From positions 744,001-808,000 of the forward strand of contig OY759981.1 of the NCBI GenBank assembly GCA_963662895.1: a DNA stretch of 64,000 nt, given 5' to 3'. The stretch's first letter is position 1. Each line of letters opens with the position of its first letter. Below, in pieces: positions 9,070-17,125 of this stretch. This DNA is from GWE2-42-39 sp963662895 (GTDB taxonomy: Bacteria > Bacteroidota > Bacteroidia > Bacteroidales > Prolixibacteraceae). The notes below the pieces were generated by a model. It made no database searches. It saw only the letters and a program-made list of their open reading frames with translations, and was not told the DNA's origin. Made by a program: the position numbers and the translations under genes.

Positions 9070-10485
9070 CTATTTTTCCCAGTCGTCGGTGCGGAATGAG
9101 GAGGCAGGTAATCCTTCGGTATTAAAAAGGTCACCAACAATAAAGTCTTTAAAGGCATAACGTACAGCAACCGGTTTTTCAACCGACGGGGAGAACAACG
9201 TAACACCTTTGTGGGTGATGGAAGCCTGTGCCGGGTAAAAACGTTTATTTTCACCGGCAACTTCAAAATTTTCCAGTTCTTTTCCGTATGAGGTCAATCC
9301 GTTACTGGCATGGTCGAAAGTAAGTTTTACTACGCTGCCTTCTACTTTCATTTCGTTTAAAACCGGACCTGAATATTCGAAACCGCTTTTATCGTAAGTT
9401 TTGGCAAGGGCTACATAAGCCAGGCGGTCGCCGGTTATTTTTTTATTTGCCGGGTGGATACAATGCTTTTCTCCGATGTCCATCAGGCAAGCCATGCCCA
9501 TGTTTACGGAAGCACTTTCTGCTTTACGCTCGGCATCGCGCAAATAGGCTGAGTTTAAGCCGCCGCCGTAATCAAAAGGTGCAATTTGAGCATAGTAGAA
9601 CGGGAAATCGCCGATACCCCATTCGGCACGCCAGCTTTCAGCCAGACCGGGAAGGAGTTTTTCATACTGGTCCGGCTCGTTCCGGTTTGATTCGCCCTGG
9701 TACCAGATAGCCCCTTTAATCCCGTATCCGACAAACGGGCTGATCATTGCATTAAACAATACAGTAGGGGATTGGTGGGAAAAATCGCCTGTCTGGTTTT
9801 TATCCGGAAGATTTACCCAGTCGAACTTTTTAATACTGCTCTCGCTTATCCACGGTTCAATACGGGTCCCTCCCCAGCTCGAATTAATCAGGCCGACCGG
9901 AACGCCCAGTACCTGTTGCAGCATTTTTCCAAAAAAATAAGCAGTGGCGCTGAAATCAGCTACATTTCCAGGTAGGCACTCCTGCCATTCTCCTGTAAAT
10001 TCATCTTTGGCAACCAGGCTTTTGTCCTTTTTTACGGTAATTAGCCGGATATTTGGATTTGTGGATGTAACAATTATCTCGTTTGATCCTGTTACCGGCT
10101 GATTAAAATAACCTTTTACAGGCATTTCCATGTTCGACTGGCCCGAACAAAGCCAAACTTCGCCAATCAAAACATCTTTCAGTTTTAAAGCCTTACCGTC
10201 AGAAATAGTAATTTCGTAAGGGCCACCGGCTTTTGGAGTTCTTACTTTTACTTTCCAGTTGCCCAGCTTATCGGCCTGTGCCGAATAACTTTTTTTGTTC
10301 CAGGAGGTACTCACCCTGACCGTTTTTCCAACCGCAGCTTTTCCCCAGATAGCCGCATCGGTTTGTTGTTGCAATACCATGTGATCGCCAAAAATGGCCG
10401 GGAGTTTGACTTCAGCCCGTAAAACGGCTGAAACAAGAACAAGGATTATCACTAATCCTGTCTGTCGTAAAATCATTCTTTTCAT
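9070..10485 (-). CDS. Sialate O-acetylesterase-like carbohydrate esterase (exported)
   Basis: A 471-residue SGNH-type esterase of the sialic-acid 9-O-acetylesterase/xylan acetylesterase family, predicted to remove acetyl groups from glycans outside the cytoplasm. The N-terminal signal peptide ends near ...SAVLRA. It is followed by the beta-domain opening VKLPAIFGDHMVLQQQ, block I GEVWLCSGQSNMEM with the nucleophile Ser, INSSWGGTRIEPW (Gly block), GAIWYQGESN (Asn block) and CIHPANKK carrying the catalytic His. All catalytic blocks are present, unlike the fragment in the polysaccharide locus. Length matches the short form without the inserted sugar-binding domain. It stands alone; acetylated hemicellulose or sialoglycan are both possible substrates. 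Confidence 0.88.
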   Translation of the reverse strand: MKRMILRQTGLVIILVLVSAVLRAEVKLPAIFGDHMVLQQQTDAAIWGKAAVGKTVRVSTSWNKKSYSAQADKLGNWKVKVRTPKAGGPYEITISDGKALKLKDVLIGEVWLCSGQSNMEMPVKGYFNQPVTGSNEIIVTSTNPNIRLITVKKDKSLVAKDEFTGEWQECLPGNVADFSATAYFFGKMLQQVLGVPVGLINSSWGGTRIEPWISESSIKKFDWVNLPDKNQTGDFSHQSPTVLFNAMISPFVGYGIKGAIWYQGESNRNEPDQYEKLLPGLAESWRAEWGIGDFPFYYAQIAPFDYGGGLNSAYLRDAERKAESASVNMGMACLMDIGEKHCIHPANKKITGDRLAYVALAKTYDKSGFEYSGPVLNEMKVEGSVVKLTFDHASNGLTSYGKELENFEVAGENKRFYPAQASITHKGVTLFSPSVEKPVAVRYAFKDFIVGDLFNTEGLPASSFRTDDWEK

Positions 10486-10880
10486 TTTTACTATATGTTA
10501 TTAAATATCAGAGTAATCGGTAGGTCTTAGCAAATATTTTACTGCTTTTGAAAAACGGTATGCTGGTATTTTCCCTTTTTTAGGTATGATTCCATTCGGT
10601 TGCCTGCTCCTTATCGTTTATGCATAAAAATCACGTGATTTGGCATTGGTCGTTACCGACAGCGTGGCAATTAAAACAAAAAATAATAAAATGTATTTTA
10701 CTTCCACCCGGAATAAACGAGTCTGATGTTTCATGGTCTGATGTTTTGGTACAAGGTTATTAGGCTGCAATTTATTAAAAATAGGGAAAAAGGATGACAG
10801 CAGAAAACAAATATTTTCCAGAATTTAAAAAAGTTTGTAATGGGTTTCTTTTTATATTTTTGAAGAGATTACTTTATAAC
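10486..10880. other. Intergenic stretch with one very short orphan reading frame
   Basis: About 395 bases between the divergent acetylesterase and queG genes. It holds a 38-codon minus-strand frame (listed separately) and AT-rich sequence. A longer in-frame extension of queG (ATG at 10794) also lies here but has no family counterpart. No RNA gene, clear promoter pair or repeat was seen. Confidence 0.5.
10618..10734 (-). CDS. Orphan 38-residue frame resembling a bare signal peptide
   Basis: Starting at ATG it reads MKHQTRLFRVEVKYILLFF, continues VLIATLSVTTNAKS and stops a few residues later. This is a basic N-region, a hydrophobic core and a possible TNA cleavage site with no mature protein behind it. 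It could be the remnant of a deleted secreted protein or a chance frame. There is no terminator or partner gene to support it. Low confidence. Confidence 0.2.
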   Translation of the reverse strand: MKHQTRLFRVEVKYILLFFVLIATLSVTTNAKSRDFYA

Positions 10881-11813
10881 ATGCCGGGGACGATAAAAAA
10901 ATCAGAAATAATAAGACAGAAAGCTAAAGATTTAGGTTTCTCGGCCTGTGGTATTTCCCGTGCTGATTTTCTTGCTGAAGAAAAAACATCCCTTGAAAAA
11001 TGGCTGGCCGGACAATATCATGGAGAAATGGCTTACATGGAGCGCAATTTCGACAAGCGTCTTGATCCCCGTCTTTTGGTTGAAAATGCAAAGTCGGTAA
11101 TTTCTGTTTTGCTGAATTATTTCCCGGAAAATGCACAGGAGGATACCGTAACACCGGTTCTTTCAAAATATGCCTACGGAAAGGATTATCATTTCGTGCT
11201 GAAGGATAAATTACATACTTTGCTCAAATTCATTCAGAAAGAAATTGCGGCCTGTGAGGGACGGTTTTTTGTCGATTCGGCGCCGGTACTCGATCGAGCC
11301 TGGGCTGCAAGGGCAGGACTTGGCTGGATTGGCAAAAATACGAATCTCATTTCGGTAGAACATGGCAGTTTCTTTTTTATCGGCGAACTGATTATTGACT
11401 TAAACCTGGACCCGGATAACAAATTGGTTCGAAACCACTGTGGTAACTGTACCCGTTGTATCGATGCCTGTCCCACCGGAGCCATCGTTGAACCCTATGT
11501 GCTCGATGCCAGGAAGTGTATCTCGTACCAGACCATTGAGAAAAAAGGGGATTTGGACGAATCGCTGAAAGGTAAATTTAAAAACAGGGTGTTTGGCTGT
11601 GATATTTGCCAGGATGTCTGTCCCTGGAACCTGAAATCAGTCCCTCATCAGGTTCCGGAATTTAAGCCACACCCCGGTCTGTTGAAAATGAGACCAGAAG
11701 ATTGGAACCAAATGGAGAGGCCTTTGTTTAATGAATTATTTAAAAACTCGGCTGTTAAACGGACTGGCTTTGACGGTTTGAAACGGAATTTGAAATTCAT
11801 TTCTGAAAAATAA
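10881..11813 (+). CDS. queG: QueG, epoxyqueuosine reductase
   Basis: QueG is the cobalamin- and iron-sulfur-dependent enzyme that reduces epoxyqueuosine to queuosine in the wobble position of certain tRNAs. The 310-residue product has the family N-terminus KDLGFSACGISRADF, the cobalamin-domain block DSAPVLDRAWAARAGLGWIG, and two 4Fe-4S clusters formed by CGNCTRCIDACPTGA and CDICQDVCPW plus the intervening CISYQTIE. I placed the start at the ATG opening MPGTIKKSE because homologues begin there. An upstream in-frame ATG would add 29 residues without family support. It has no operon partners. Length is slightly short because the C-terminal HEAT repeat of long forms is absent. Confidence 0.93.
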   Translation: MPGTIKKSEIIRQKAKDLGFSACGISRADFLAEEKTSLEKWLAGQYHGEMAYMERNFDKRLDPRLLVENAKSVISVLLNYFPENAQEDTVTPVLSKYAYGKDYHFVLKDKLHTLLKFIQKEIAACEGRFFVDSAPVLDRAWAARAGLGWIGKNTNLISVEHGSFFFIGELIIDLNLDPDNKLVRNHCGNCTRCIDACPTGAIVEPYVLDARKCISYQTIEKKGDLDESLKGKFKNRVFGCDICQDVCPWNLKSVPHQVPEFKPHPGLLKMRPEDWNQMERPLFNELFKNSAVKRTGFDGLKRNLKFISEK

Positions 11814-11909
11814 AATCAGAAAAATCTGCAAAGTCCCCCAAAACTGACAATTATCTGTTTTTCAAGACTTATTTTCCTGTTCATTTGCACCCGGAAAATT
11901 GTAAATTGC

Positions 11910-12803
11910 ATGAACACATTAAGCGTTTTATTATCCAGTTTCAAGAAGATGACAAACTTGCCAAAAACAATTCAGGATTATACCATTATCACCTTTGGAC
12001 TGCTTTTATTTTCTGTCTCGTGGACCTTATTCCTGCTACCGGCAAAAATCACAGGAGGCGGAGTTGCCGGAATTGGTGCTGTTTTGTATTATGTTACCGG
12101 TATCCCAATGGGAATTACTTATTTTGTGGTCAATATTTTTTTGGTTATTCTGGCAATTAAAACTCTCGGTGCAAACTTTGGTGTGAAAACCATTTTCAGC
12201 ATGTCTGTTCTGACGGTAATGCTAACTGTTCTTCAGAAAATTATTACCAAACCGATTATTGATGATATGTTTCTGTCGGCAGTGCTTGGCGGAATGATCG
12301 GAGGTATTGGCCTCGGAATTGTTTTTTCGCGGGGAGGCAGTACCGGCGGTACCGATATAATTGCTTTAATTGTAAATAAATATAAAAATATTTCCCCCGG
12401 AAGGGTAATAATGTACTGCGATGTCATAATTATTGCCTCTTCCTGGTTCGTATTTAAAGCTCCCGATAAACTGGTTTATGGGTATGTCACCATGTGGGTG
12501 GTTTCGTATGCTGTCGATGCGTTCTTAAACGGCACGAATGCCTCTGCCCAGATTTTCATATTTTCGGGGAAATATGCAGAAATAGCCGATGCAATCAATA
12601 AGGAAGCCGGGCGTGGCGTTACGGTTATCGATGGCGTTGGCTGGTACACAAAAGAAAAGGTAAAAGTGGTGATGACCCTTGTGCGAAAACGTGAAACAAT
12701 TCTGATTTTTAGGAGAATAAAAGAAATAGATTCCGATGCTTTTATTTCAATGGGAAGTGTAATGGGGGTATATGGACAAGGTTTCGAAAAAATAAAAATT
12801 TGA
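11910..12803 (+). CDS. YitT family membrane protein (DUF161 plus DUF2179)
   Basis: A 297-residue inner-membrane protein of the widespread YitT family, whose function is unresolved. The N-terminal two thirds show five or six hydrophobic helices and the family blocks FLLPAKITGGGVAGIG, MGITYFVVNIFL and SRGGSTGGTDIIA. The C-terminal soluble DUF2179 domain follows (GRGVTVIDGVGWYTKEK, VVMTLVRKRE, IDSDAFISMGSVMGVYG). An internal ATG 13 codons in (position 11949) is an alternative start. The gene is solitary, with the repeat-rich gene-free stretch downstream. Confidence 0.88.
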   Translation: MNTLSVLLSSFKKMTNLPKTIQDYTIITFGLLLFSVSWTLFLLPAKITGGGVAGIGAVLYYVTGIPMGITYFVVNIFLVILAIKTLGANFGVKTIFSMSVLTVMLTVLQKIITKPIIDDMFLSAVLGGMIGGIGLGIVFSRGGSTGGTDIIALIVNKYKNISPGRVIMYCDVIIIASSWFVFKAPDKLVYGYVTMWVVSYAVDAFLNGTNASAQIFIFSGKYAEIADAINKEAGRGVTVIDGVGWYTKEKVKVVMTLVRKRETILIFRRIKEIDSDAFISMGSVMGVYGQGFEKIKI

Positions 12804-12886
12804 AATAAACTATTTACGGGACTAATCCTCATTTTGTTTGGGTTACCCCCGGCAGGATTCAGAACCTTGGCGGGGATGTCTTTTTA

Positions 12887-13024
12887 TAGAGTAGTAGCTC
12901 TAAGAAACGTAGAGTAGTAGCTCTAAAGAGTATAGAGTAATAACTCTAAGAAGCGTAGAGTAGTAACTCTAAAGAGTGTAGAGTAGTAACTCTAAGAAGT
13001 GTAGAGTAGTAGCTCTACGTTGTG
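12887..13024. repeat. Array A: six tandem 23-bp units, each with a short palindrome
   Basis: Units begin at 12887, 12910, 12933, 12956, 12979 and 13002, an exact 23-bp pitch. Each unit opens with a 16-base block of the form TAGAGTAGTAGCTCTA, with arms TAGAG and CTCTA; the six central bases vary as TAGTAG, TAGTAA or TAATAA. A 7-base linker follows that alternates between an AGAAxxG type and an AAGAGTx type, giving a 46-bp higher-order period. The last linker (CGTTGTG) differs, and a degenerate seventh copy follows. A pitch of 23 rules out coding repeats, and the linkers are too short for CRISPR spacers. Confidence 0.95.
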
Positions 13025-13401
13025 TAAAATAGCAGCCTGGTACCAAAATATCATCCCGGGATTTTTGTCTGCCTCCTTTCTCATCTCCTGCTCTTCTTAT
13101 CTTTTTTTATTCGCCTCCGTCCGGCGGGGCCCTTACTTTTGCAGTCGACCAAAAGGAAGAAAAAGTCTTGTCAAAGTCACCCTTCCGCCCGCCTCACGGT
13201 TTTTTATTCCCGGGCCACCTTCCTGAATACCCGCCAAAAACCGCTCCCGCCCACACCGGCCCGGACTACTTTGACCGGCCATCCCTGCTTTTCACCTTCC
13301 GGTGAATTGGGGACTTGACTTCCTGATACCTTTCCTGTCATTGACTTATTATGGTCATAATGAGTGCCCACTATCTATGGAGGTATGCAAACAGGTTGAA
13401 G

Positions 13402-13437
13402 AGATTGCGGGGAGGAGGTACGACGACGAAGCAATCT
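13402..13437. repeat. AGATTGC/GCAATCT dispersed palindrome
   Basis: Seven-base arms AGATTGC and GCAATCT flank a purine-rich centre containing GGAGGAGG and ACGACGACGAAG. From memory it resembles a widespread bacterial dispersed palindrome of the GAAGCAATCTGTC type. Only one copy is in this window. Confidence 0.55.
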
Positions 13438-13577
13438 GTCCCATGTTTATCATTCTCCCGCTGCCAATAACAGATTTCAGCAGAAGTTTGTATATGAGGC
13501 AAAAAACATCGCTTTTTTCAGCATTTCATTACTTCCGGCCATAGAACTGTACTGCTTTTTTTAACGAACTACCGTGC

Positions 13578-13672
13578 CTGGGGGTGTTCTGTTTGCATTC
13601 AACCCCGGGGTTGCGCTCCTGCGTCGCTTACCCCGGGTTATTGACGTATGCCCCCTTCAGGGACAAAAATCC
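13578..13672. repeat. REP-like GC-rich palindromic element
   Basis: The core pairs CAACCCCGGGG with CCCCGGGTTATTG around a short GCGCTCCTGCGTCGC loop. An outer pair GGGGGT and GCCCCC sits about 20 bases further out on each side. Nested C-rich hairpins of this layout are typical of REP sequences moved by IS200-like (RAYT) transposases in Bacteroidota. No transposase is present in the window. Confidence 0.6.
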
Positions 13673-13800
13673 CCGGCGGACAAGGAGCAATGCCCATCAA
13701 ACTCATCAAATGCCCTGCCTCAAACAGGCCTCAGACCATCAAACCTTTTTGTCACCCTGAGTAAGCAAAAAGTCTCATGAACAGAGTTCTAAAGTAACAG

Positions 13801-13830
13801 ATCCTTCTCCGGCAGTTGCCGGAGAAGGAT
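13801..13830. repeat. Perfect 30-bp palindrome with REP-like flanks
   Basis: Arms ATCCTTCTCCGGCA and TGCCGGAGAAGGAT are perfectly complementary around a GT centre. Upstream GTCACCCTGAG and downstream GATGACA resemble dispersed repeats of the GTCATCCTGAG...GGATCT type. It could act as a strong hairpin, but there is no T-run and no gene ends nearby. Confidence 0.75.
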
Positions 13831-14050
13831 GACAAGAAAGAAAAGGGGCCATCGTTCCTTTTAGGATAAGCCGGGGGAGAGAGGTGTTTTTTCAGGAAAG
13901 ACAACAATGCCCGGGCTGTTTCCGCCTAAGGGGAAAAAGCGTTTAGAAAATCGATGGTGTGAGCGTTCAAAGATCTTCCCTGTTTGACGAACGCAGAGGG
14001 CCTGTTTTTTCCTGTTTTTTTTGTTTCTTTGGGAATCAGAAAAACAGAAA

Positions 14051-14794
14051 ATGAAGAAAATACTGTCATATCTTCTAACACCGGTACTGCTATTACTCTT
14101 TGCATTTTTACTACTCATTTTTCACCCGGTACAGGTTATTGCCCGGTGGATTTGGGGCTATCCGGCACGAAAAAGAACAGTTGATGTATTGAATTGGCTG
14201 TTGCTTCGTATCCTGCATGTCATAGGAACAAAAATTTCATTCAGGGGCTTTGAAAAGTTACCGCAAAACAGGCCGTTGATTATTGTTTCGAATCATCAAA
14301 GCACTTATGATATTCCACCGATCGTCTGGGGGTTCCGAAAGCATCATCCAAAGTTTATATCCAAGATTGAACTCGCCAGGGGAATCCCAAGTATCTCGTA
14401 TAACCTGAAGCATGGAGGTTCGGCACTGATTGACCGCAAGAACAAGGGACAATCGATAAAAGAGATTATCAGGCTGGGTCACCATATTGAAAAGAACAAC
14501 TATGCTGCCAGCATTTTTCCCGAGGGGACCCGCAGTAAAACAGGCCGGGTAAAAAAATTCAAGGAGGGGGGTATCCATACACTTTTAAAAGTTGCTCCCT
14601 CTGCAATTGTAGTTCCCTTTGTGATCGACGGGAACAGTGAACTGATGAAATACGGTTATTTTCCTTTCACCTTCGGAACTCATCTCAGATACACGGTGCT
14701 CAACCCGATTGAACCCAAAGGGCACACGGCTGCTGAGATTGCTGAAATGTGCGAAAGCTTAATCAAAAAAGAGTTAGTGTCAAGTCAAGCATGA
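14051..14794 (+). CDS. plsC: 1-acyl-sn-glycerol-3-phosphate acyltransferase (PlsC type)
   Basis: A 247-residue membrane-bound acyltransferase that adds the second acyl chain to lysophosphatidic acid, giving phosphatidic acid. A hydrophobic anchor occupies about residues 5-30. The acyltransferase blocks follow: NHQSTYD (HX4D catalytic motif), the KIELARGIP region, FPEGTRSKTG (phosphate-binding block) and VPFVIDG. The ATG giving MKKILSYLL was chosen over an upstream non-ATG start. Length and motif order are normal for PlsC. No lipid genes adjoin it; the repeat-rich stretch lies directly upstream and a terminator lies downstream. Confidence 0.9.
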   Translation: MKKILSYLLTPVLLLLFAFLLLIFHPVQVIARWIWGYPARKRTVDVLNWLLLRILHVIGTKISFRGFEKLPQNRPLIIVSNHQSTYDIPPIVWGFRKHHPKFISKIELARGIPSISYNLKHGGSALIDRKNKGQSIKEIIRLGHHIEKNNYAASIFPEGTRSKTGRVKKFKEGGIHTLLKVAPSAIVVPFVIDGNSELMKYGYFPFTFGTHLRYTVLNPIEPKGHTAAEIAEMCESLIKKELVSSQA

Positions 14795-14862
14795 TTTTTC
14801 ACACCAATCCGGAGTGAACCCGGAATAAAAACAAGAAAAAAGTTATTCAGGGAATAAAAAAA

Positions 14863-14884
14863 TCCCGCCATCGAAACAGCGGGA
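14863..14884 (-). terminator. Intrinsic terminator reading on the minus strand
   Basis: Arms TCCCGC and GCGGGA flank a 10-base loop. On the minus strand the hairpin is followed by TTTTTTTATT, an ideal release tract. It would end transcription of the small minus-strand frame and may also stop plsC readthrough. Confidence 0.75.
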
Positions 14885-14922
14885 CTTTCATCTGTAGCTT
14901 TTATTGACCTTATTTAAGTCTT

Positions 14923-14949
14923 TGCAAGAAAACACAGAGTTTTCTTGCA
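14923..14949. repeat. Hairpin with 11-bp perfect arms
   Basis: TGCAAGAAAAC pairs with GTTTTCTTGCA around a 5-base loop, immediately beyond the stop of the small minus-strand frame. It may act together with the terminator about 40 bases further on. Confidence 0.7.
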
Positions 14950-14953
14950 GACA

Positions 14954-15187
14954 CTATTTAATTGTATCCGGCTCCTCTTCTTTTGCTTGTTTTTTCCTGA
15001 TTATTTCAATCTTTTCCTTTACTCTTTTATCCATATCTTTTCCATCGGTCCCGGTAGTGACAATGATCTTTTTAATAACCGAGTCTCCCTCGCAGACCGA
15101 TGAAACATCAAGGTTTGTAATTTTAATGCTATCACTGGTAATCATTTTGCATACATGCTTACTTATGGAACAAAGGTACTCCTCCAT
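14954..15187 (-). CDS. Small 77-residue protein of unknown function
   Basis: The frame encodes a polar, lysine- and glutamate-rich protein (SVIKKIIVTTGTDGKD in the middle, a charged helix VKEKIEIIRKKQAKEEEPD at the end). No family is recognised. Support comes from context: it is divergent from the sensor kinase gene with 89 bp between the starts, and is followed on its own strand by a hairpin and a good intrinsic terminator that fit no other minus-strand gene. There is no signal peptide or membrane segment. It could be a small cytoplasmic protein, or the C-terminal relic of a larger one. Confidence 0.4.
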   Translation of the reverse strand: MEEYLCSISKHVCKMITSDSIKITNLDVSSVCEGDSVIKKIIVTTGTDGKDMDKRVKEKIEIIRKKQAKEEEPDTIK

Positions 15188-15276
15188 TATGGCATCATGC
15201 GTTAAAGCTCCCTTAAACTCTGTTAAAGAAAAGTTAAAGTACTTAGCAACACCTGTTTAATAATTATCTTTGCGGC

Positions 15277-16914
15277 ATGAACAAAAGAATTATAACCGGA
15301 TTGATTGTTCTGATGGTTTTTTCTATCCTGGGAATAATTATGGTACAATGGATATGGATGAACCATGCCATCAGGGTTAAAAACGAACTGTTCAACCGGA
15401 GTGTGGTGGAAGCCCTGCAATTTACTGCCTCGCGTATCGAAAAAATAAGAGATGTTGATGTTATTACCAGTATTTCGATGGACGACAGTTTAACCAGGAA
15501 ACCTGCTCATTACACGTCTGTCCATTCTAACTCTCAAAATGTGTTTAAATTACAATCCGGAGCAAATAAAGCAGCGGGCGCAAGTATGTCCATGGTTATC
15601 GGAAGCGGGAAAAACGGAAAATTAACATGGGCTGCAAGCTCTGATTCAGATTCGCTGCATGGTAATAAAATCCATAAGATATATTTTCAGTCAGAAACAG
15701 ATGATGGAAGGGTTGATTCTCTTCTTAGTACAGGAATTGTAATGATCGACTCTTTAGTCAGTACCATTTCTAATTTAGATCTTATTGTTCCCGGTATTAA
15801 AAAGAAAATAGTGTATAAAGCTGTTAATCTGAAAAAAGTTGCGAACGAGGTAGTCACAGAGATCATTTCTTCGGAGAATACCACGCCGGATACGGGCAAA
15901 ATCCATCAAATCCTGAGTGAAAAACTTATTGAAGAAAATATTCCTATCCCGTTTCATATGGGAATCATCAGGGATTCGATGCTGTTGTACCGGACCGGAC
16001 ATGCTGACAGCACTTTGTTGATGAATTCCCCTTACCGTGCGGCAATGTTCCCCAACGACATTCTGGATAAAAATCTGAGCCTTGCGGTCTATTTCCCGGG
16101 GAAAGAAAAATTCATATATAAAAACATCAATTGGTTACCGGTCATTTCAATGGTCTTGTCGCTGATGGTGTTGAGTACATTTGCAACAGGTATCTTTTTT
16201 GTTCTAAAACAGAAAAAGATTTCTGAAATGAAATCGGATTTTATCAATAACATGACCCACGAATTTAAAACGCCGATTGCAACGATCTCTGTTGCCGCCG
16301 ATTCCATTTTAAACGAAAAAGTAATTACAGAACCTGAAAAGATCAGGAACTTCACGGGGATGATCAAAAAAGAGAATTCCCGTATGAACCGGCAGGTTGA
16401 GGATATTCTGACCATTGCAAGACTTGATAAAAAGGACTTCGAGTTCAAATGGGAACTGGTGAACATTCATGAACTGCTGGAAGAAGCAATCCAGGGAATC
16501 CTGCTACGGGTGGAAGCTAAAAAGGGTACGATCAGCACTAATTTCAATGCTGTTAACCCCATTATAACCTGCGACAGGAACCATTGTGCCAATGTAATTT
16601 ACAACCTGCTCGATAATGCTATAAAATATACTACCGTTCCCCCTGATATTATTATTGAAACGAGAAACACGAATAACGGATTGATTTTTTCCGTTCAGGA
16701 CAAAGGTATTGGAATGAGCAAAGCAGTGCAAAACAAAATATTTGAAAAGTTTTACAGACAAACTATCGGGAACATACACAATGTAAAAGGGTTCGGGCTT
16801 GGACTGAGCTATGTAAAAGCCGTGACCGAGGCCAACAAGGGCATGGTGACCGTAAAAAGCGAACCCGGTAAAGGGAGCCGGTTTGAGGTATTCATCCCGT
16901 TCGTGAGGGAATAG
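15277..16914 (+). CDS. Membrane sensor histidine kinase
   Basis: A 545-residue HisKA/HATPase kinase. A membrane helix lies at about residues 5-27, a periplasmic sensor region of some 250 residues follows, and a second helix lies near 287-310. The dimerization domain has H-box MTHEFKTPIA (His near residue 328), then the N-box NLLDNAIKYT near 442, G1 DKGIGMS, F-box IFEKFYRQ and G2 GFGLGLSYVKA. The sensor domain shows no recognised fold, so the signal is unknown. The response regulator lies about 210 bp downstream on the same strand and is the likely partner. A TATCTTTG box ends five bases before the ATG, so the message may be nearly leaderless. Confidence 0.92.
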   Translation: MNKRIITGLIVLMVFSILGIIMVQWIWMNHAIRVKNELFNRSVVEALQFTASRIEKIRDVDVITSISMDDSLTRKPAHYTSVHSNSQNVFKLQSGANKAAGASMSMVIGSGKNGKLTWAASSDSDSLHGNKIHKIYFQSETDDGRVDSLLSTGIVMIDSLVSTISNLDLIVPGIKKKIVYKAVNLKKVANEVVTEIISSENTTPDTGKIHQILSEKLIEENIPIPFHMGIIRDSMLLYRTGHADSTLLMNSPYRAAMFPNDILDKNLSLAVYFPGKEKFIYKNINWLPVISMVLSLMVLSTFATGIFFVLKQKKISEMKSDFINNMTHEFKTPIATISVAADSILNEKVITEPEKIRNFTGMIKKENSRMNRQVEDILTIARLDKKDFEFKWELVNIHELLEEAIQGILLRVEAKKGTISTNFNAVNPIITCDRNHCANVIYNLLDNAIKYTTVPPDIIIETRNTNNGLIFSVQDKGIGMSKAVQNKIFEKFYRQTIGNIHNVKGFGLGLSYVKAVTEANKGMVTVKSEPGKGSRFEVFIPFVRE

Positions 16915-16920
16915 CAGAAA

Positions 16921-16954
16921 TGATTAACGATTGATGATTGATGATTAACGATTT
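16921..16954. repeat. Short low-complexity repeat (GATTAACGATT/GATTGAT)
   Basis: Two copies of TGATTAACGATT surround TGATGATTGA in the spacer between kinase and regulator genes. It is simple sequence of the kind seen between many Bacteroidota genes; no function is inferred. Confidence 0.45.
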
Positions 16955-17125
16955 TAAGATTTAGTGATTTAAGAAGTAATGCAAACGGATAAACCGAGAC
17001 TAATTACTAAAATTGTCGGGTTGCAAATTGGGCTTATTGATCAACTTTAACGTTACCCTGATAGAAAGAGTTGTAAATAATCTTTAAAACTTAGCGCATA
17101 CTCTGCGCTCTTTGCGGTAAAAAAA

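Larger units (their letters stand above)
12804..14050. other. 1.25 kb gene-free stretch packed with four unrelated repeat families
   Basis: No frame here looks like a gene: the longest are 68-80 codons without recognisable motifs and overlap repeats. The stretch holds a 23-bp palindromic tandem array, an AGATTGC/GCAATCT palindrome, a GC-rich REP-like double hairpin and a perfect 30-bp palindrome. The part near 13060-13330 is pyrimidine-rich and more GC-rich than the flanking genes. This may be a preferred landing site for repeats, or a decayed region. Confidence 0.7.

Noticed and set aside
10794..10880. A 29-residue N-terminal extension of QueG
   Set aside because: QueG homologues start near the internal ATG, and the extension has no family counterpart.
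12887..13024. CRISPR array at 12.9 kb
   Set aside because: Repeats are 16 bp with 7-bp linkers that themselves recur; there are no unique spacers and no cas genes.
13020..13780. Frames of 68-80 codons in the repeat-rich gap
   Set aside because: They have no recognisable motif, overlap palindromic repeats and follow no start or promoter signal.
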